Below are positions 50,641 to 64,000 of a DNA stretch of 64,000 nucleotides, piece by piece (position 1 is the first letter of the stretch; the number at the start of each line of letters is the position of its first letter). Source of the DNA: Portunus trituberculatus (taxonomy: Eukaryota > Arthropoda > Malacostraca > Decapoda > Portunidae); NCBI RefSeq assembly GCF_017591435.1, contig NC_059290.1, positions 1,412,725 through 1,476,724 of the forward strand, in the 5' to 3' direction. Under the pieces are notes generated by a model, which was given only the letters and a program-made list of their open reading frames with translations, ran no database searches and had not been told where the DNA came from. Made by a program: the position numbers and the translations under genes.

Positions 50641-53532
50641 TTCCCTGTCCTTTGTAGTCTACCCTTTATATTTCCTTACAAATTATAATCTTTAACTTTT
50701 TTAACTTTTACGTGGGCAATCAGCATTGGTCTTTGTACTACACGACATGTTGGAGTCCAAGGGAGTCCTTCAGTAATTTTTTAATTGTATGGATAGATAT
50801 GTCTCAGCAATTCATGGTTCTCAGTCTTAATTTCCCTGGCAATGCTGAATGGTCTTGCCATCACAATTCTTTGCAGCAAATTGTCTGTGTGTCTGGATGT
50901 CTTACACTTCACCTGTGTGGGCACAGTGTTTGTGGATATGTATAGATGTCACCCTGTCTGAGTTGGAGAAATACCCTTTTTGTGGTGTGTGACAATTCTT
51001 GTCACCTTCATCATGGACAAGTGTTTTTATCCACATGATCAACTGGTTGAGTCATGCAGTTGCACATGTTGAATAATTGATTTGAAAATGTGTACAAGAG
51101 GGGAGAAAGAAAGAGAGCCAGCACAACTTCTATATGAAGGATGTGGCATGCCTGACTGAGCTGCCATGACAGGGAGTTGTTAATACTACTCATAGGGTTG
51201 CTGCATGTTGCCAAAAACTCAGCTGTTTCTTTGATAAAGCTATAGTAATCCTTGCCCTAATTTCATTTGTGACTACTGTAGTAGAATTATTGTTAATCCT
51301 TTAGGAGATGATGTAAAGCTGGGTTAGTAATCAATTTGAGAGATTGCTTGGGGATGAAGTGCAGAGATAAGATAGATTTTTATGGAAGCTACTAATGTTT
51401 AGCCAGAATACAAACTCTTCTTCATTATCTTATGATAATGAATGAAGTGCAGATAACTGTAATGGAACCAGATTAACTTGGTACTTGTGGTGCTGGCTGT
51501 TCCTGTCCCATATTGCTGTCAACAAGCATTTGAGTACACTATCTCTCTTGCTCGTACTGTTGTCCTTTTGTCGTGATTATTACTGCAAAATTATAAGTTG
51601 CTATATTCAAGTGCATGTTTTTTTTTTAATGTCTTTCAATTTTGATGCTGGAATAAGAGCACTGTACATCTTCCACCACACGTGTGGCTCTGCCGTCCCA
51701 GTGTCCCTGACGTGTGATCTCCCAGGCCATTCCCTGCTGCCATGGTGAGGCTAGGTCACTGTGGGGTTGAGGTGGCAGTGGCACACAGAGGTGCATCCAG
51801 TGCCCTGAATGTCAGGTCAGGCTGGTTCCACTGTACCACAACATACCATTGCCAACCTGCAAAGTGCAAAGAAATTAAAGCAGTACTTCTTAAAGAGTGA
51901 AAAGACAATTGTGCAACAAAAAATAGAGCAATTGTTAATTAGTCATGAGATAAACTTTCTAGCTACATAAGTGGTTCTTGCTACAAAAAGTTGTACCAGG
52001 TATAACTAGTAGTTGTGTGTGTTAGACAAGTACTGTATTGAAGAAAATGTAGTATATGTTATGATTTAAAGGCAGAATTTAGAAACTAAAGCAGAGATTA
52101 TGACAAAATAAGATCACTGGAAGTTCCAAATGAATGGTAGTGCATAGTGCTTTAGTTGTGTCATGGTGGGCAGGAACAGAGGCTGTGCTCTAAGGTGTTC
52201 ATCTGAATAGGAGGAGGCCGTTCTTCCACTAACCGTGGTGAATAACTGGCTTGCTTACAAGGATGATGTTTGATTTTTTTTCTTATCTTTATTTTATTTA
52301 TTTTTTCTTTCATATCTCATGAGTCTTGATGCAGTGGATGTATATAAGTACACTTACTGATACTTGTTTTTAACTCTGACTAGACTGCCAGGATGACCAG
52401 GTAATGTGATGCTGCAGGTGCCAGGCAGGCTGCCTGGCTGCAGGTGCTCTGTGTCCTTCACCTTCAGGCGGGTCATGTCTCACTTTCATTAGAGCAGACA
52501 CTGCTGTTGCTGCTATTTGTGTAGCCAAGGACAGTACTTGTTCAAGACAAGAACATGTCCTTAAGGAAACTAACAAACCTGCTCTGGAAGGGAAAGATGC
52601 AAAGCAAAGAATTATTACAGTAAAGCCTTATTCAAATGCAAAATAAAAAGATTTATTTTCTAAAACGTTTGAGAAAAAAAATATTTGGTAAAACTGAATA
52701 ATGTAATTTTTAAGTCAAGGGCATTTCTTTTCATATTATTCGCAGTGTAAAATTTTAAGATGAGACCACCTATGTGTACATAAATTTGAGACCTGTGGAC
52801 ATATTGAGTCTGAGGAGAGAAGACAAAGTAGTACAATACATGTGTACTGTATTGTGCTGTAATAATTCAAACCTCCCATTGTTGTGATTGCAGTAGTTTG
52901 AACCCCACTAGATAGAATCCATCAGCACAGAGTTACAACATTTGCACTTCATGTTGTTGCCATTGTGTTCAGTATTTATGTGAAGTCAGGTTTTGTGAAG
53001 CTGCAGAATTTTCTGATGTATCAGCTAGTGTACCAGTGCCAGGGTGTGGTGTGCTTCAGGTTCTTTTTCAGCCAGAATGCATCTCAAGATATTACAACCT
53101 TTTGGGCCCGTATTTTTATGATCTCTTGAATGTATGAATTTGATGTAATCTTAATCATTAGCTGTAGAAAGTATGAAATGTCAGTTACAAAAACATTGTA
53201 CATCTTTCTTTTGCTCAGTGTGTAGATTCATGATTTTATTCATTGTACCAGCACTGAATGCTAAGTGGTTAAGTGGTATGATTTATTTGTTATAGAATGT
53301 AACCCATATCATATAAAACTATTGTTGTGTATGTATTCTGTAATTGAAGGACCAGAGAATAGTCCAGCTAATTTATTAAAAGTAAGCTTGTACTTCCTCA
53401 TTCAGTCATCTTTGTGTCATGCAATTGCAGAATTTTTGTGGTGTTTTCCATAAAGCACACATCATTGTGTAGAAATATGATTATACTGCAACTAAATACT
53501 ACTGTATTCATCAGTAAGTTAAAAGGAAAAGA

Positions 53533-53534
<2 letters not shown>

Positions 53535-53622
<88 letters not shown>

Positions 53623-53665
53623 GCATACATACATACATAAATACATACATACATACATATGTATA
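53535..53665. repeat. (AT)n followed by (CATA)n
   Basis: Pure AT to about 53615, then TATATGCATACATACATACA and CATA repeats to about 53665. It lies about 120 bp upstream of the CHMP2A coding exon. Confidence 0.92.
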
Positions 53666-53787
53666 TCACCTTTACCTGTATGTATGTTGTAAGCATTAAA
53701 AAGGTGTGCAGCAGATATGAGTGTGAGTGGTGGTGGGTGTGAGTGCACTAATGCCCTGGTGGGTGGTGTCCTGTCTGCAGCTCCAAC

Positions 53788-54400
53788 ATGCCGCTGGAAT
53801 GGCTCTTTGGCCGCAAGATGACGCCCGAGGAGATGCTGCGGAAGAACCAGCGTGCCCTCAACAAGGCCATGCGTGACCTTGACCGGGAGCGCAGCAAGAT
53901 GGAGCAGCAGGAGAAGAAGATCATTGCTGATATCAAGAAAATGGCCAAGATGGGACAGATGGTGAGGTTGACATTGCTTGTGTCACTGATTCCTGATAAT
54001 GATGATGATTATGGCTGTTTTACAATAACAATGAAATCTCTTCTAACACAGAAGTATGTATGCGCCTATTTCAGGAAGTCAGCACTTTTATCAAACCTTT
54101 TCATGGGAAAACAGTATAAAAAGGTGTTAGTAATGACTTTTGTGAGAAATTTTTCCTATTTCATTTCATGATAGTAATTGTAAAAATATTTGTTTGTTTG
54201 TACTGTAGGATGCTGTGAAGGTGATGGCCAAGGACCTGGTGCGGACGCGACGGTACACTAAGAAGTTCATTATGATGCGTGCCCAGATTCAGGCAGTGTC
54301 CCTCAAGATCACCACTCTCAAGAGCCAGAACGCCATGGCTCAGGCAATGAAGGGTGTCACACGGGCCATGATGAACATGAACAAGTGAGTGGCCATAGTT

Positions 54401-54433
<33 letters not shown>

Positions 54434-55483
54434 AATTATCCTAGCTTTTATCTCCGTTTGTGTCCATACCTTTGTTTCACAATGGTTTATATTGTGTGCT
54501 TGATGACATCTGAAATTTAGGAAGTAAAAGTAAATATTTGTTTCACAAGCTTCTATTTTCTATTTAGTATACTTTTGTTGAAAGAATTTAGCATAAACAT
54601 TGATACTCAATGTGATGACTATCATGTAAAATTTTTGTATAGTTAGTCATTGTAATAATTTTAGAACTTAGGTAGTGGATTTATGCACTATACATCTGGA
54701 TGTTAGTGTTGTGTTGATGATGCACCTGCTGCTGCCACCCTCACCTTACTCATCATGATTGTACAGTATAGAATAGAATGAAGTGATTTTTAAATAATGT
54801 AAGAAAAGTAGAAATTATGACAAATGTCTTATTCAGAAATACATTTTGTTGACTGCAGGCAGCTGAAGCTCCCCCAGATCCAGCAGATCATGCAGGAGTT
54901 TGAGAAGCAGTCTGAAATAATGGACATGAAGGAGGAGATGATGAACGATGTGATAGACGACGCCATGGGTGATGAGGACGATGAGGAGGAGAGGTGAGTC
55001 TGTTTGGTTCTGTTGGGATGTTACCAAGGAGGAAATGGGGATGGTATGTGTGAGCATTTTAGGTCTACTGTATTATTGAATAAAATCCTGTGATGTTCAT
55101 GTTGAGTATGAGGTTTGTTTAGGACAGTTTTAAGAATCAGTTACTCTTGGACTACATACTTTATCCTGTAGGGGTTTTTAATTATTGCAAGGAATGTTAA
55201 GGGAAAGGAGGACACTTATTTAGTAGTACGTATATGATTTGAAAATATAAGAAGGTTTCATTGGGTGGTTTTACTGACATCACTCCTAACTGTCCACAGT
55301 GATGCCATAGTGTCTCAGGTGCTGGATGAGCTGGGCCTGCAGATGACAGAAGGCTTGAGTGACCTGCCGTCAGCTGCTGGCACGCTGGGCACCACCACCA
55401 ATGCTGCCAAGACTCCCGTAGCAGTGGCCGATGCTGCAGATGATGACATTCAAGCGCGTCTAGACAACCTGAGGAGAGAGTGA
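53788..55483 (+). CDS. CHMP2A: Charged multivesicular body protein 2a (ESCRT-III Vps2)
   Basis: Coding exons: 53788-53961, 54209-54384, 54859-54993, 55300-55483, giving 222 aa, the same length as human CHMP2A. The start is MPLEWLFGRKMTPEEMLRKN, followed by the basic helix 1 (KNQRALNKAMRDLDRERSKM) that contacts membrane. Next come VRTRRYTKKFIMMRAQIQAV and the acidic MDDAMGDEDDEEE-type region, and a C-terminal MIM1 motif IQARLDNLRRE that recruits the Vps4 ATPase. The protein is a core ESCRT-III subunit for endosomal sorting, abscission and nuclear envelope sealing. The start is preceded by a splice acceptor, so the 5' UTR is split. (GT)n lies just after exon 2 (54402-54431). No abnormality was seen. 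Confidence 0.97.
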
Positions 55484-56949
55484 AACACAAAGCCTCTCTT
55501 CCAGGGTACATTGAGTGTTCTGTTGTATTCATTGTGATTGCCATTCTGCCCAGCTGTCCAGATGCTACAAGGCTAACCAAACATCACTCTTCTTGCATCA
55601 TGACTCACATTTCTCTCTTCTTATGTTGCTCTCTCATGTTGTACTTTTCTTGATGAAAATATCCCACTGGATTAGTCTGCATCATTATTGTTACTTATGC
55701 ATTTTTAATTCTGATGGATAAAGAAGAGAGAAGAAAACCACAAATATGAAATTGATGGAAAGCACACATAAGATAATATGTCATGTCTCACTTCATGATT
55801 ATGGTAAAATATTTGTAATGACTTTTTTTATAAAGCTGAATGATGCGCTGAATACTGTGTATAACATAGTAGCAAAGAGAGTATTTCTTTCAGGTTTGGG
55901 TGTTGAAGGTTTTGAACTTGAGTGCATTTTTTTTTATGAAATTTAAGATGGCTACACTTGAGATGTGTGCTTATGAAAAGTTCATCTAATACAGATTTTG
56001 AGATGGAAGGTTTTTCACTAAGACTTAAACATAAACTTAAAAATGGAGAGGAAAATATGAATTAGAATATTAGATATTCATCCTTCTGCTCTCACCAGAA
56101 GAATCTGTTATGTTAGACAGTTTTGTTGCTCTTTGCATTTGATTTTACAAGTAGCATGTAGATGAGAGGGTGGAGTGGAGCCTTGGCCATTTCAGGGCTG
56201 AAGCACTCATAGTTCATGTTGGTTTCATGCTTCACTGAACAAACACACATTCACTTGCAGATTCACCTTTCACTTGCAGTCCAAAAATATTCTGTAGTTA
56301 AGAATGTTCAAGAAGTCTGGCATAAAGATTTGTAATGTACTATGTAGGTCAAAACTAAACTGGCTGGGCATCCGTTGAGGGCATCCATTTTTTGTTGCGT
56401 GAGAGGGAAGTCTGTGAGGTGCTGCTGTGTTCCACCAGGATGCTCTACAAGTCTGCATCCACAGCAGACAAGTGTTCTGGGTCCAAGGATGACAGCAGAA
56501 TTTTTGGTCAGAGAGTAAAATATGATATCTATAATACCACAGGTGTGCAGTTTTATGATATACTGAAATGCACATACCATAAATAGGCGTAGACTAGAAA
56601 ATTCTGAGCCGAGTGGAAAATGGCCCTTAACTCCCAGATGCTTATGTCTTGGTCAGTAGAAGTGCAATCACAAAGGCAACCTCAGAGATATGAAAGTTGT
56701 ATAATACTTTTGTATTGCAAAAAGAAAAGAAAAATTGTTTTTGTAGAGTAGTGAGTGCTACAAGTGAACAGTTCAGATATTGCAGTTTGCTAATTACAAG
56801 AATACTATAAAACAGTATATACAAACAAATACATATAATGTTATGTAGCTGTTAAATTCAAAGAAAGTAATATTATCAAACTCACTTGATTGTAGTATGT
56901 GATTAATTTTAATGTTGTAGTTACTTTGTGCTAATTTTTATATATGTGA

Positions 56950-57015
<66 letters not shown>

Positions 57016-58250
57016 AAATTTGATGGGGAGATATGGAAGGTCACATCATTCATCAGTGATTTTTTATTACATGAAGCATATTATATCTAAAAATTACATA
57101 CGAGTACATGCATGGTTGTTTTACTTTCACTTGATAGTTATTCTTTTCATGGAAACCTGAAGTTGTATAAAGGGAGAGCCAGCATTCTTGCAGAGCGGTG
57201 ATGACAGTATATATGTACAGAGGCTAGAGGCTAGAGGTCAGTGTCACCTCACCTCACTGCCAGCAATATTGTCTATTGGTTTTATGGAGGGTTACGTAAC
57301 AATGGTAGTTTTCGGTGTTGCCATGATTGTGCCTTTATTTAAGAAACTTGCCTGCTGGTGCTTTAAGGCATAGAAGATTGCATTTCCTGATGCAAATAGT
57401 TTCACATAATCTTGTGTATTTCTCCAGTATGAAAATGATCTCTAAATGTACTGTGAACACTTAATTTGATTCCTGGTTTGGTATTTCCTCAAGCAGAGCT
57501 AACATGTCAGGAGGTGTAAATAGCTTTTTTTTTTTTTTTTTTTTTCTTTTTACTTTGAGGTGATGATTATTAATGAAGTCAATAATAGGATCATAAGATA
57601 GCCGAGGCATTTGAGTGTCCATGTGTTGTAGATAGAATTGGGTGGCCGCATGTTTAGTAGCCTTGCTCTTCATCATAGACTAGAGAAGCAAAGGGACTTA
57701 GCAGCCGTGGGAAGGAACCCGTCTGCTGTGTGATGGTGTGGTGTTGAGGTGGTGTGCATTAGTGAAGCACCAAGATGTCTTGTTTGAGGTACTTACATGA
57801 TAGGCTACACACTTGTAGAGTCAGTACAATAAAAAAAACATGATTTCTGTACATTCTGTTGGTAATTAAAATTAATATATCATTTGAACTTTATGAATAA
57901 AAGTTAATCAAACAACATTGTGTAAATGCCATTCTAAATCCCAAGTTCAAACAAAGCTGGGAATTATGGAGAGAGTCTGATACGAATATGCAGGACTTTC
58001 ATTGTAATCCTGAAATAAGGAGTGGTTTGGAAGGATGGGAAATGGAATAAAGTACCACTACCACACTGTTGACTTAGTGTGTGTCTTAGGAGTGCCTAAT
58101 GAAATGCTAGGAGTTGCGAGCACACAGCAGAGTCAGGATGGCAATAGTGGTTGTGGCACCTGATCCAACCTAGCCTGACCTGCCAAATGATAGGGAGGTG
58201 GCTGGTGTGTGCCAAGCATCACCCGGTGTGGAGACAACTTGTAAGCTGTA
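55484..58250. other. CHMP2A 3' flank and intergenic DNA
   Basis: AT-rich sequence with no recognised exon or transposase. (GT)n fills 56955-57010 and is followed directly by TAATAAAATTT, a possible distal polyadenylation signal. Poly(T) lies at 57524-57545. Confidence 0.5.
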
Positions 58251-58321
58251 ACCTTGGTGGGGCCTCATGATGCTCTTGTTGAGATTAAAATCACCTTTTT
58301 AGCAAGTTTATTATTACTGTT

Positions 58322-58492
<171 letters not shown>

Positions 58493-59924
58493 TTTGTTGT
58501 TGCTATTACTATTATCATAGTTCTAATTTATGTTTTCATAACAGATGAGACGGCCAGACTTCCTACATGTATGCTTATTCAAGCTGTTGCTAAATAAGTG
58601 TTATATAGTCAGATTGCGCAGCCTCTGAGTTCTCCATCTTAATTAATAGGCGATAGAAGAGTGCCCAAACTGTCCATTTAAGTCCACAAGTTGTTTTGTC
58701 ACTTCTCTAAGCATTCTCTACAAGGCCAGTATTAAAAATGCTTTTCTCTCTCAGCACGACTATTTACTAAAGCCACGAGTGATTTCCAGCTTCTCAAGAG
58801 TGTTTGTCTTGAAATGTTGTAAATCTGTCACTAGAACCTTAAAAACAGCCCTAGGAACCCGTGTAGCTTCACCTAGAACCTTCTTGAAGTAGTCAGGTGT
58901 GGAGCAGATATATTTTAGAATACGGGTACGAGATCAACTGTACTTCACCATTAGTTTTTTTTTTTTTTTTCTTTTAGCATCTTCTAAATAGAGAATCTAA
59001 AGCCTTGACGTTTTTATTTTTTTTCATGAGGTCTTGCGATTTATTATGAAGTTTGGAAGATACCATAACGTGACCTTGTGAAGCATTTTATACTCGTGTT
59101 GTGATCGGGGTGTGCACTGCGTTGCGTTGGTGGAGGACGTTCTTGCTGAGGAAGGAGTACTAGTGGCATCTACCACCCCCAGCAGCAGTGGAGGTAAGAT
59201 GTACGCAAGAGGAAATAACACCGATGCAAGTAGGGATGGCAGGTAAGTGAGGTAACACAGGTGGTGGTGGTGGTGGTGGAGACAGGAATACAGTAATACA
59301 GTATAGTTAGACTACACCGGCATGGTTACTCTGCCTAGTTCTTACTGTACCAGACACAGTACTAACGAAATGAAACTGACTTACAAAGCTATCCCGGTGC
59401 ATGTATTGAAGTAGTGTATGCCGCATGACTTAGGGCATGATTATAATCTTGAGATACAGGCTACTTGCTGTATTATTACTGAAATGTGTGGCTATACGTG
59501 TTACCTACCTCTTAGCTGTGCCAAATTTGTAGTAGTATGTAAAAGCTGGCGTGTGTGTGTGTGTGTGCGTGTGTGTGTGCGCAAGAGACTGACATTAAAC
59601 CAAGGGTCTTGCAGTTCCCGTGCGTGCAGCACAGGCCACCGAGGCCAGTCAGCATTATAAAAGTCATCCTGTTTTCCTGACCACGGCAACACTGAGTGCC
59701 TCTGTACTCTCGCTGCTATTCCCAGTTTGCTCGAAGTTCATCAGTGTTGTTTGGAATTGACCGTACCATTAACAAAAGTTACAATTACACCCATCCCATC
59801 CCATTCACTGCCGCTCCTGTCCCACACCGTCAGTTCAGCTTGCACTATGATGAAAACGAAAGTACTTTTATGTTAAATATTCTGCTAAGACTAAAACGTT
59901 CAGTTACTTGAGAAAAAATGTAAC

Positions 59925-59979
<55 letters not shown>

Positions 59980-60237
59980 AAAGAAGAGAAGTTGAGGAGA
60001 TTATGACCAAGACACAAAAGGCAAAGAGATGGTTTAATTTCTTTAGTGTAGAGATATTTTGCTTGCATGACGTAAGGGTTGCAGGAAGGAGGGAGGGAGG
60101 GAGGGAAGAAGGGGAGAAAGACGTAAGGGTCGAGGTGCAGTGGAGGGGAGAAGTAGGGAGAGCAAGGAACTTATTACTATATTATTTCTATATTGTGTTA
60201 ATGTTAGTTTGGTGTTAATCATAAACCTGCTTCTTTG

Positions 60238-60288
<51 letters not shown>

Positions 60289-60356
60289 TCGCGAGGTCAA
60301 ATGTCAGTTAAGTTAGTCTTAATAAACTTTTTTCATTGTCTAAATTATTTTCTGAA

Positions 60357-60402
<46 letters not shown>
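58493..60402. other. Intergenic with AG and GT microsatellites
   Basis: No gene recognised. (AG)n lies at 59930-59976 and 60240-60285; (GT)n at 59550-59580 and 60360-60402. Confidence 0.5.
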
Positions 60403-60842
<440 letters not shown>

Positions 60843-61239
60843 TAATGAGTGTGTCAAAGGAGAGAACGGAGGGCATAGTGGGCATGGAGGGCATAGTGGG
60901 ATGGCGGGAAAGGAGTGTGAGGGTAACATCGCTGGTGGAAGCGAGCGGTGGATCATGGATGGTGTGTGTGCAGTAGGGGAAGAGTGGAGGAGGGAGTGAG
61001 TAGGGGTGAGCAATACTGAGGAAGGGATGGGTATGTGTGGCAGCGTGGCTGTGAGTCGAGTAAGGGGTGAGGAGAGAGTGCTGGTGAGGCAAGTGAGCTG
61101 TGGTGAGTGTTGGGGTGAGGGGGTGTCGGTGAAGGAGGGGGACCGAGGGGTGAGGCATGGCATATCTGGGAGGTGTCCGGACCTGCCTGGCGTGGCGGGT
61201 GGCGGCGATCATCACAGCCTTGGGTCGTGGTCACCTCAG

Positions 61240-61434
61240 CATTCCTTGCCGTCCCGCCACCCCGCCGCCGCCGCCGCCGTGTTTGCAGTGATGTGTGAGT
61301 GATGTGCGGGGCGGGAGTGTGCGCGCGGGCAGGCCAGGCCCCGGGCCCCATGGGGCTGGGGCCAGCCCTCCGCTGCCGCCGCTGCTCGCCACCGCCAGTA
61401 CCTCCGTGGCAGCCGGTGAGAGAGGTCCGCCGCG
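61240..61434 (+). promoter_or_regulatory. GC-rich leader/promoter region of the sFRP gene
   Basis: CpG-dense sequence with (CCG)n at 61263-61280 and a GC-box-like GGGGCGGGAG at 61306. ATGs at 61291, 61302 and 61350 precede the main start; the one at 61291 stops after three codons, and the frame of 61302/61350 overlaps the main ORF to 61505. The transcription start is not determinable, so these may be untranslated, uORFs, or outside the mRNA. Confidence 0.4.
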
Positions 61435-61924
61435 ATGCCCCGCCGGCCCGCCCTCTCGGCCCTCCCGCTTCTCTCCCTCCTGGTGGGGGCAGTAGCGGGG
61501 GATGACAGCGCTTACTTTGCCGACTGGGGGGTGATCGGAGGGCGGCCTCAGGAGCCAACATGCGTGGACATCCCGGAAGACATGCCGCTCTGTTCTGGGA
61601 TCGACTATAGCAAGATGCGGCTGCCCAACCTGCTGGAGCACGACACGCTGAAGGAGGCGCAGCAACAGTCAGGCTACTGGGTGCCGCTACTCAACTTGCA
61701 GTGCCACCCCAACACGCAGTTGTTCCTGTGCTCGCTGTTCACGCCCGTGTGCCTGGAGAGTCCCATCCCGCCCTGCCGCAGCCTGTGTGAAGCGGTGCGC
61801 CTGGGCTGCGAGAGTCGCATGCAGACCTACAGCTTCCCCTGGCCAGACATGCTCAACTGTGACAAGTTCCCGCTGGACAACGACATGTGCATCACCGTGC
61901 AGCACACAGACGCGCCAGGACGCG
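61435..61924 (+). CDS. Secreted frizzled-related protein, first coding exon (partial gene)
   Basis: The 163-codon exon starts at an ATG in CCGCGATGCCC. It begins with a signal peptide (ALPLLSLLVGAVAG, cleavage near residue 22) and holds a complete cysteine-rich Wnt-binding domain with ten cysteines from C43 to C152. Stretches such as RLPNLLEHDTL, WVPLLNLQCHPNTQLFLCSL, PPCRSLCEAVRLGCE and FPWPDMLNCDKFP fit secreted frizzled-related proteins of the SFRP1/2/5 group better than frizzled receptors. The exon ends at a GTGAGT donor in phase 1 (GGACGCG then GTGAGT). The open frame that continues to 62454 is intron read-through. Known sFRPs continue with a netrin-like domain, which must lie beyond the window; no further exon was found to 64000. 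sFRPs bind Wnt outside the cell. A frizzled receptor cannot be fully excluded without the next exons. Confidence 0.88.
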
Positions 61925-63676
61925 GTGAGTGTTGTCGTGTTGCTTCGAGGGGCTCCCCTTGGCCCTGGCGTTTTCGAGTTCAGATTGTAGCGGTGGCCCC
62001 CGCCCCGGCACGCTGCCAGACGGGGCCGACGCGGGCCAAGGCGGAGCGCGACACCCACATCCCTACCCCCTATACCCATTCCCCTTGGGTCCTCTACCCC
62101 TACCCATCCACATGTTGGGTCCAGGGAAACAGGTTCGCCCAGGCGAGGACAATAATAATTAGTGTTCGCGCTGGCGGCGGCGAAGGCTGCCCAACTACTC
62201 CCTCCCTACACGCTGCTCACCGTATCGGCCTCGTGGCGACGCACTGCTTTCCCAGGGCTCCTCGCCGAGGCTGTGCGTTGAGCGTACTTTGCGCTGTTCA
62301 GGTAGCAGGTGTCAGTCTGAAGCACAGTGTCACAGCTCTGACGATCTGTTGGTGCAACACTGTGGGCGCGGTGTGGGCCACCAGGGTCTCCGCACTCGTC
62401 TCGTGTTTGAGTATTGTGTTGCGCTCTTCACTCGGTTTTGGTCTTGCCTTGTAGTGTATCATGTTTCTTGGCTTATCTGAGGATCACGTGTGCTCAGGAC
62501 CAGAGGACAGGCGTGAGAGGTTGTGCACGGGAGAGTAGGTTCCTCTAAATTTCTAGTCAGCCAGTTTCCAGACAGTATACCTTGCATGCACTTTTATCCC
62601 GCGCAGTGAATCACTATTATGGTATCACCCGGCGCCATAACGAGAATGTCAGGTCTGGCTGGCACTGGAGGCACTACAAGAGGAAGCGAGAACATCGCCA
62701 CTAGAAAAAAAAATTAGAAGGCAGAACGGTCACATCAGTATCTCGACGTTTCATGAATCGAACAATGCTGACTGGTAATGCTCGTTGCAAGGGGACTTGG
62801 ATTTTAGTTTTGCTACGCAGGTTCGGTACGACTAGCGGGAGCATACCAATGGCAGGTCTGGGGTGAAACACACGACGGAGCGGCGATGTTGTGGACTCAC
62901 TCACTACAGAAAACTCTGAGAAAAAAAGTAACCCTGGAGATGGACGAAAATAAGAATGATGTTTTAAAATAGAAGAATTGCTTGCTTCACTAAATCTTCC
63001 TGGCGTCACATGCACAACCGCCTGCCTGCCCTCATGTCGCAGCGTTGGATCATCTCACCTGTCTGGCTCATCTTTTCATTAACCTACTTGATTTAGTGAC
63101 TCCTATTTGACACATATGAGTCATTTCGTCTTATTCTACAGCCATCTCCGAATATTACACAAGCTAGAAAATGCAAAACCTATTCTTTTTAAATCCTTTC
63201 TTTTTTGTAAACATTAGAAAATTTCATATATCGTTTTTAGTATTTTAAATTGCTTCATACCGCGGTGAAAGGGTTACGCTGCGATACGTGGACACAGCGG
63301 GTGAAATGATGTAACCTGACGCCTCTTTGTATTAGTCCCTAGAGTACTTCGTTCAAATAGATCAATAAGTATTCCAGGATGATGAGAGACGGCCCGCTAC
63401 CTGCATAGTCCAGAGACAGCTCCTGTTATAATGATTAATGGCATGTTTACTGAAACCCGATGCCCCGTGTTAAGTTACTCGTACAGGAGATATTTCAGAG
63501 ACCAAAGGCACGTCCACCTAGTTCGTGTCAGGGACGGGGTTATTCTATGCAGCCGATGAATTAGTAGTAGTGGCTGGCTGGATGGCTGGCTGAGGACAGA
63601 GGTAAATCAACCGTATATTGTTATTAGGCTGGGAAGAAGGTAGATCCAGGAAAGCAGCTAAGAAATTCGTCCATGT

Positions 63677-63766
<90 letters not shown>

Positions 63767-63839
63767 ACAGGTGACTCTTGAAAATGAGGAGGTCGGGTTA
63801 CGCGGTGTGCAGAGGAGAAGCTGGGGGAGGTGTCGAGCA

Positions 63840-63896
<57 letters not shown>

Positions 63897-63934
63897 CCCG
63901 CTCAACCTTCGTGACAGGCCAGAGAGGGTGAAAG

Positions 63935-63977
<43 letters not shown>

Positions 63978-64000
63978 AGGGCAATGTTCTTACGTGCGTT
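61925..64000. other. First intron of the sFRP gene
   Basis: The first 500 bp remain GC-rich. No exon is recognised. (CA)n fills 63680-63763, (GA)n 63845-63894 and (CT)n 63941-63972. Confidence 0.55.

Larger units (their letters stand above)
48522..53787. other. Region between WDR73 and CHMP2A; likely shared 5' region and CHMP2A 5'-UTR intron
   Basis: No protein-coding exon is recognised. CHMP2A coding starts only 7 bp after an acceptor-like CTGTCTGCAG at 53780, so a 5'-UTR exon must lie upstream, plausibly in this gap. WDR73 and CHMP2A are transcribed away from each other. Apart from a Tc1 remnant and (AT)n at 53535-53615, the sequence is unremarkable and AT-rich. Confidence 0.5.

Noticed and set aside
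61925..62454. Continuation of the sFRP ORF to 62454
   Set aside because: A strong GTGAGT donor in phase 1 follows the cysteine-rich domain, and the downstream residues lack any netrin-domain or membrane-segment character.

Overview
This window is nuclear DNA from a crustacean, most likely a decapod and probably a brachyuran crab. The evidence is dense AC/AT/AG/ATT microsatellites, tRNA-Val-like SINEs, several LINE, BEL/Pao, Tc1, hAT, piggyBac-like and MULE-like remnants, short GT-AG introns, and a TTAGG-type (arthropod telomere motif) interstitial repeat. Host proteins are recognised by family only; the species cannot be fixed from the sequence.

Layout. (1) 1-29.8 kb, minus strand: a cluster of SLC49A3/MFSD7-like major-facilitator transporter genes. 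Copy A (555-2556) has only its first three coding exons in the window. Copies B (8685-12903) and C (16296-19899) are complete ten-exon genes of 475 codons in a direct tandem duplication (units about 7.66-15.19 kb and 15.27-20.4 kb). Copy D (23153-29826) is a diverged ten-exon paralogue of 547 codons. A scrap of a fifth, D-like gene survives at 4124-4245. Between A and B lies a dead BEL/Pao integrase (4862-7306) split by a 1.5-kb intronless insertion that carries an intact cold-shock-domain ORF and has a 9-bp target duplication.

(2) 29.9-35.1 kb: no host gene; LINE and SINE fragments and AG/CT microsatellites.

(3) 35.2-55.5 kb: three single-copy housekeeping genes. These are eIF3d (+, 35177-43963, 11 coding exons, 550 aa), WDR73 (-, 44770-48521, 5 coding exons, with an apparent one-base deletion in the last exon) and CHMP2A/Vps2 (+, 53788-55483, 4 coding exons, 222 aa). 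eIF3d and WDR73 converge; WDR73 and CHMP2A diverge.

(4) 55.5-64 kb: a repeat-rich gap, then the first coding exon of a secreted frizzled-related protein (61435-61924) in a GC-rich segment, followed by an intron that runs off the window.

The host genes share no pathway: a transporter cluster, a translation initiation subunit, a WD-repeat protein, an ESCRT-III subunit and a secreted Wnt modulator. The notable biology lies in genome dynamics. The transporter array shows staged duplication, a sharp change of divergence between B and C that suggests gene conversion, and datable repeat insertions. One SINE family (two heads) and one LINE are flanked on both visible sides by (AC)n in a constant orientation, which suggests microsatellite-targeted retrotransposition.
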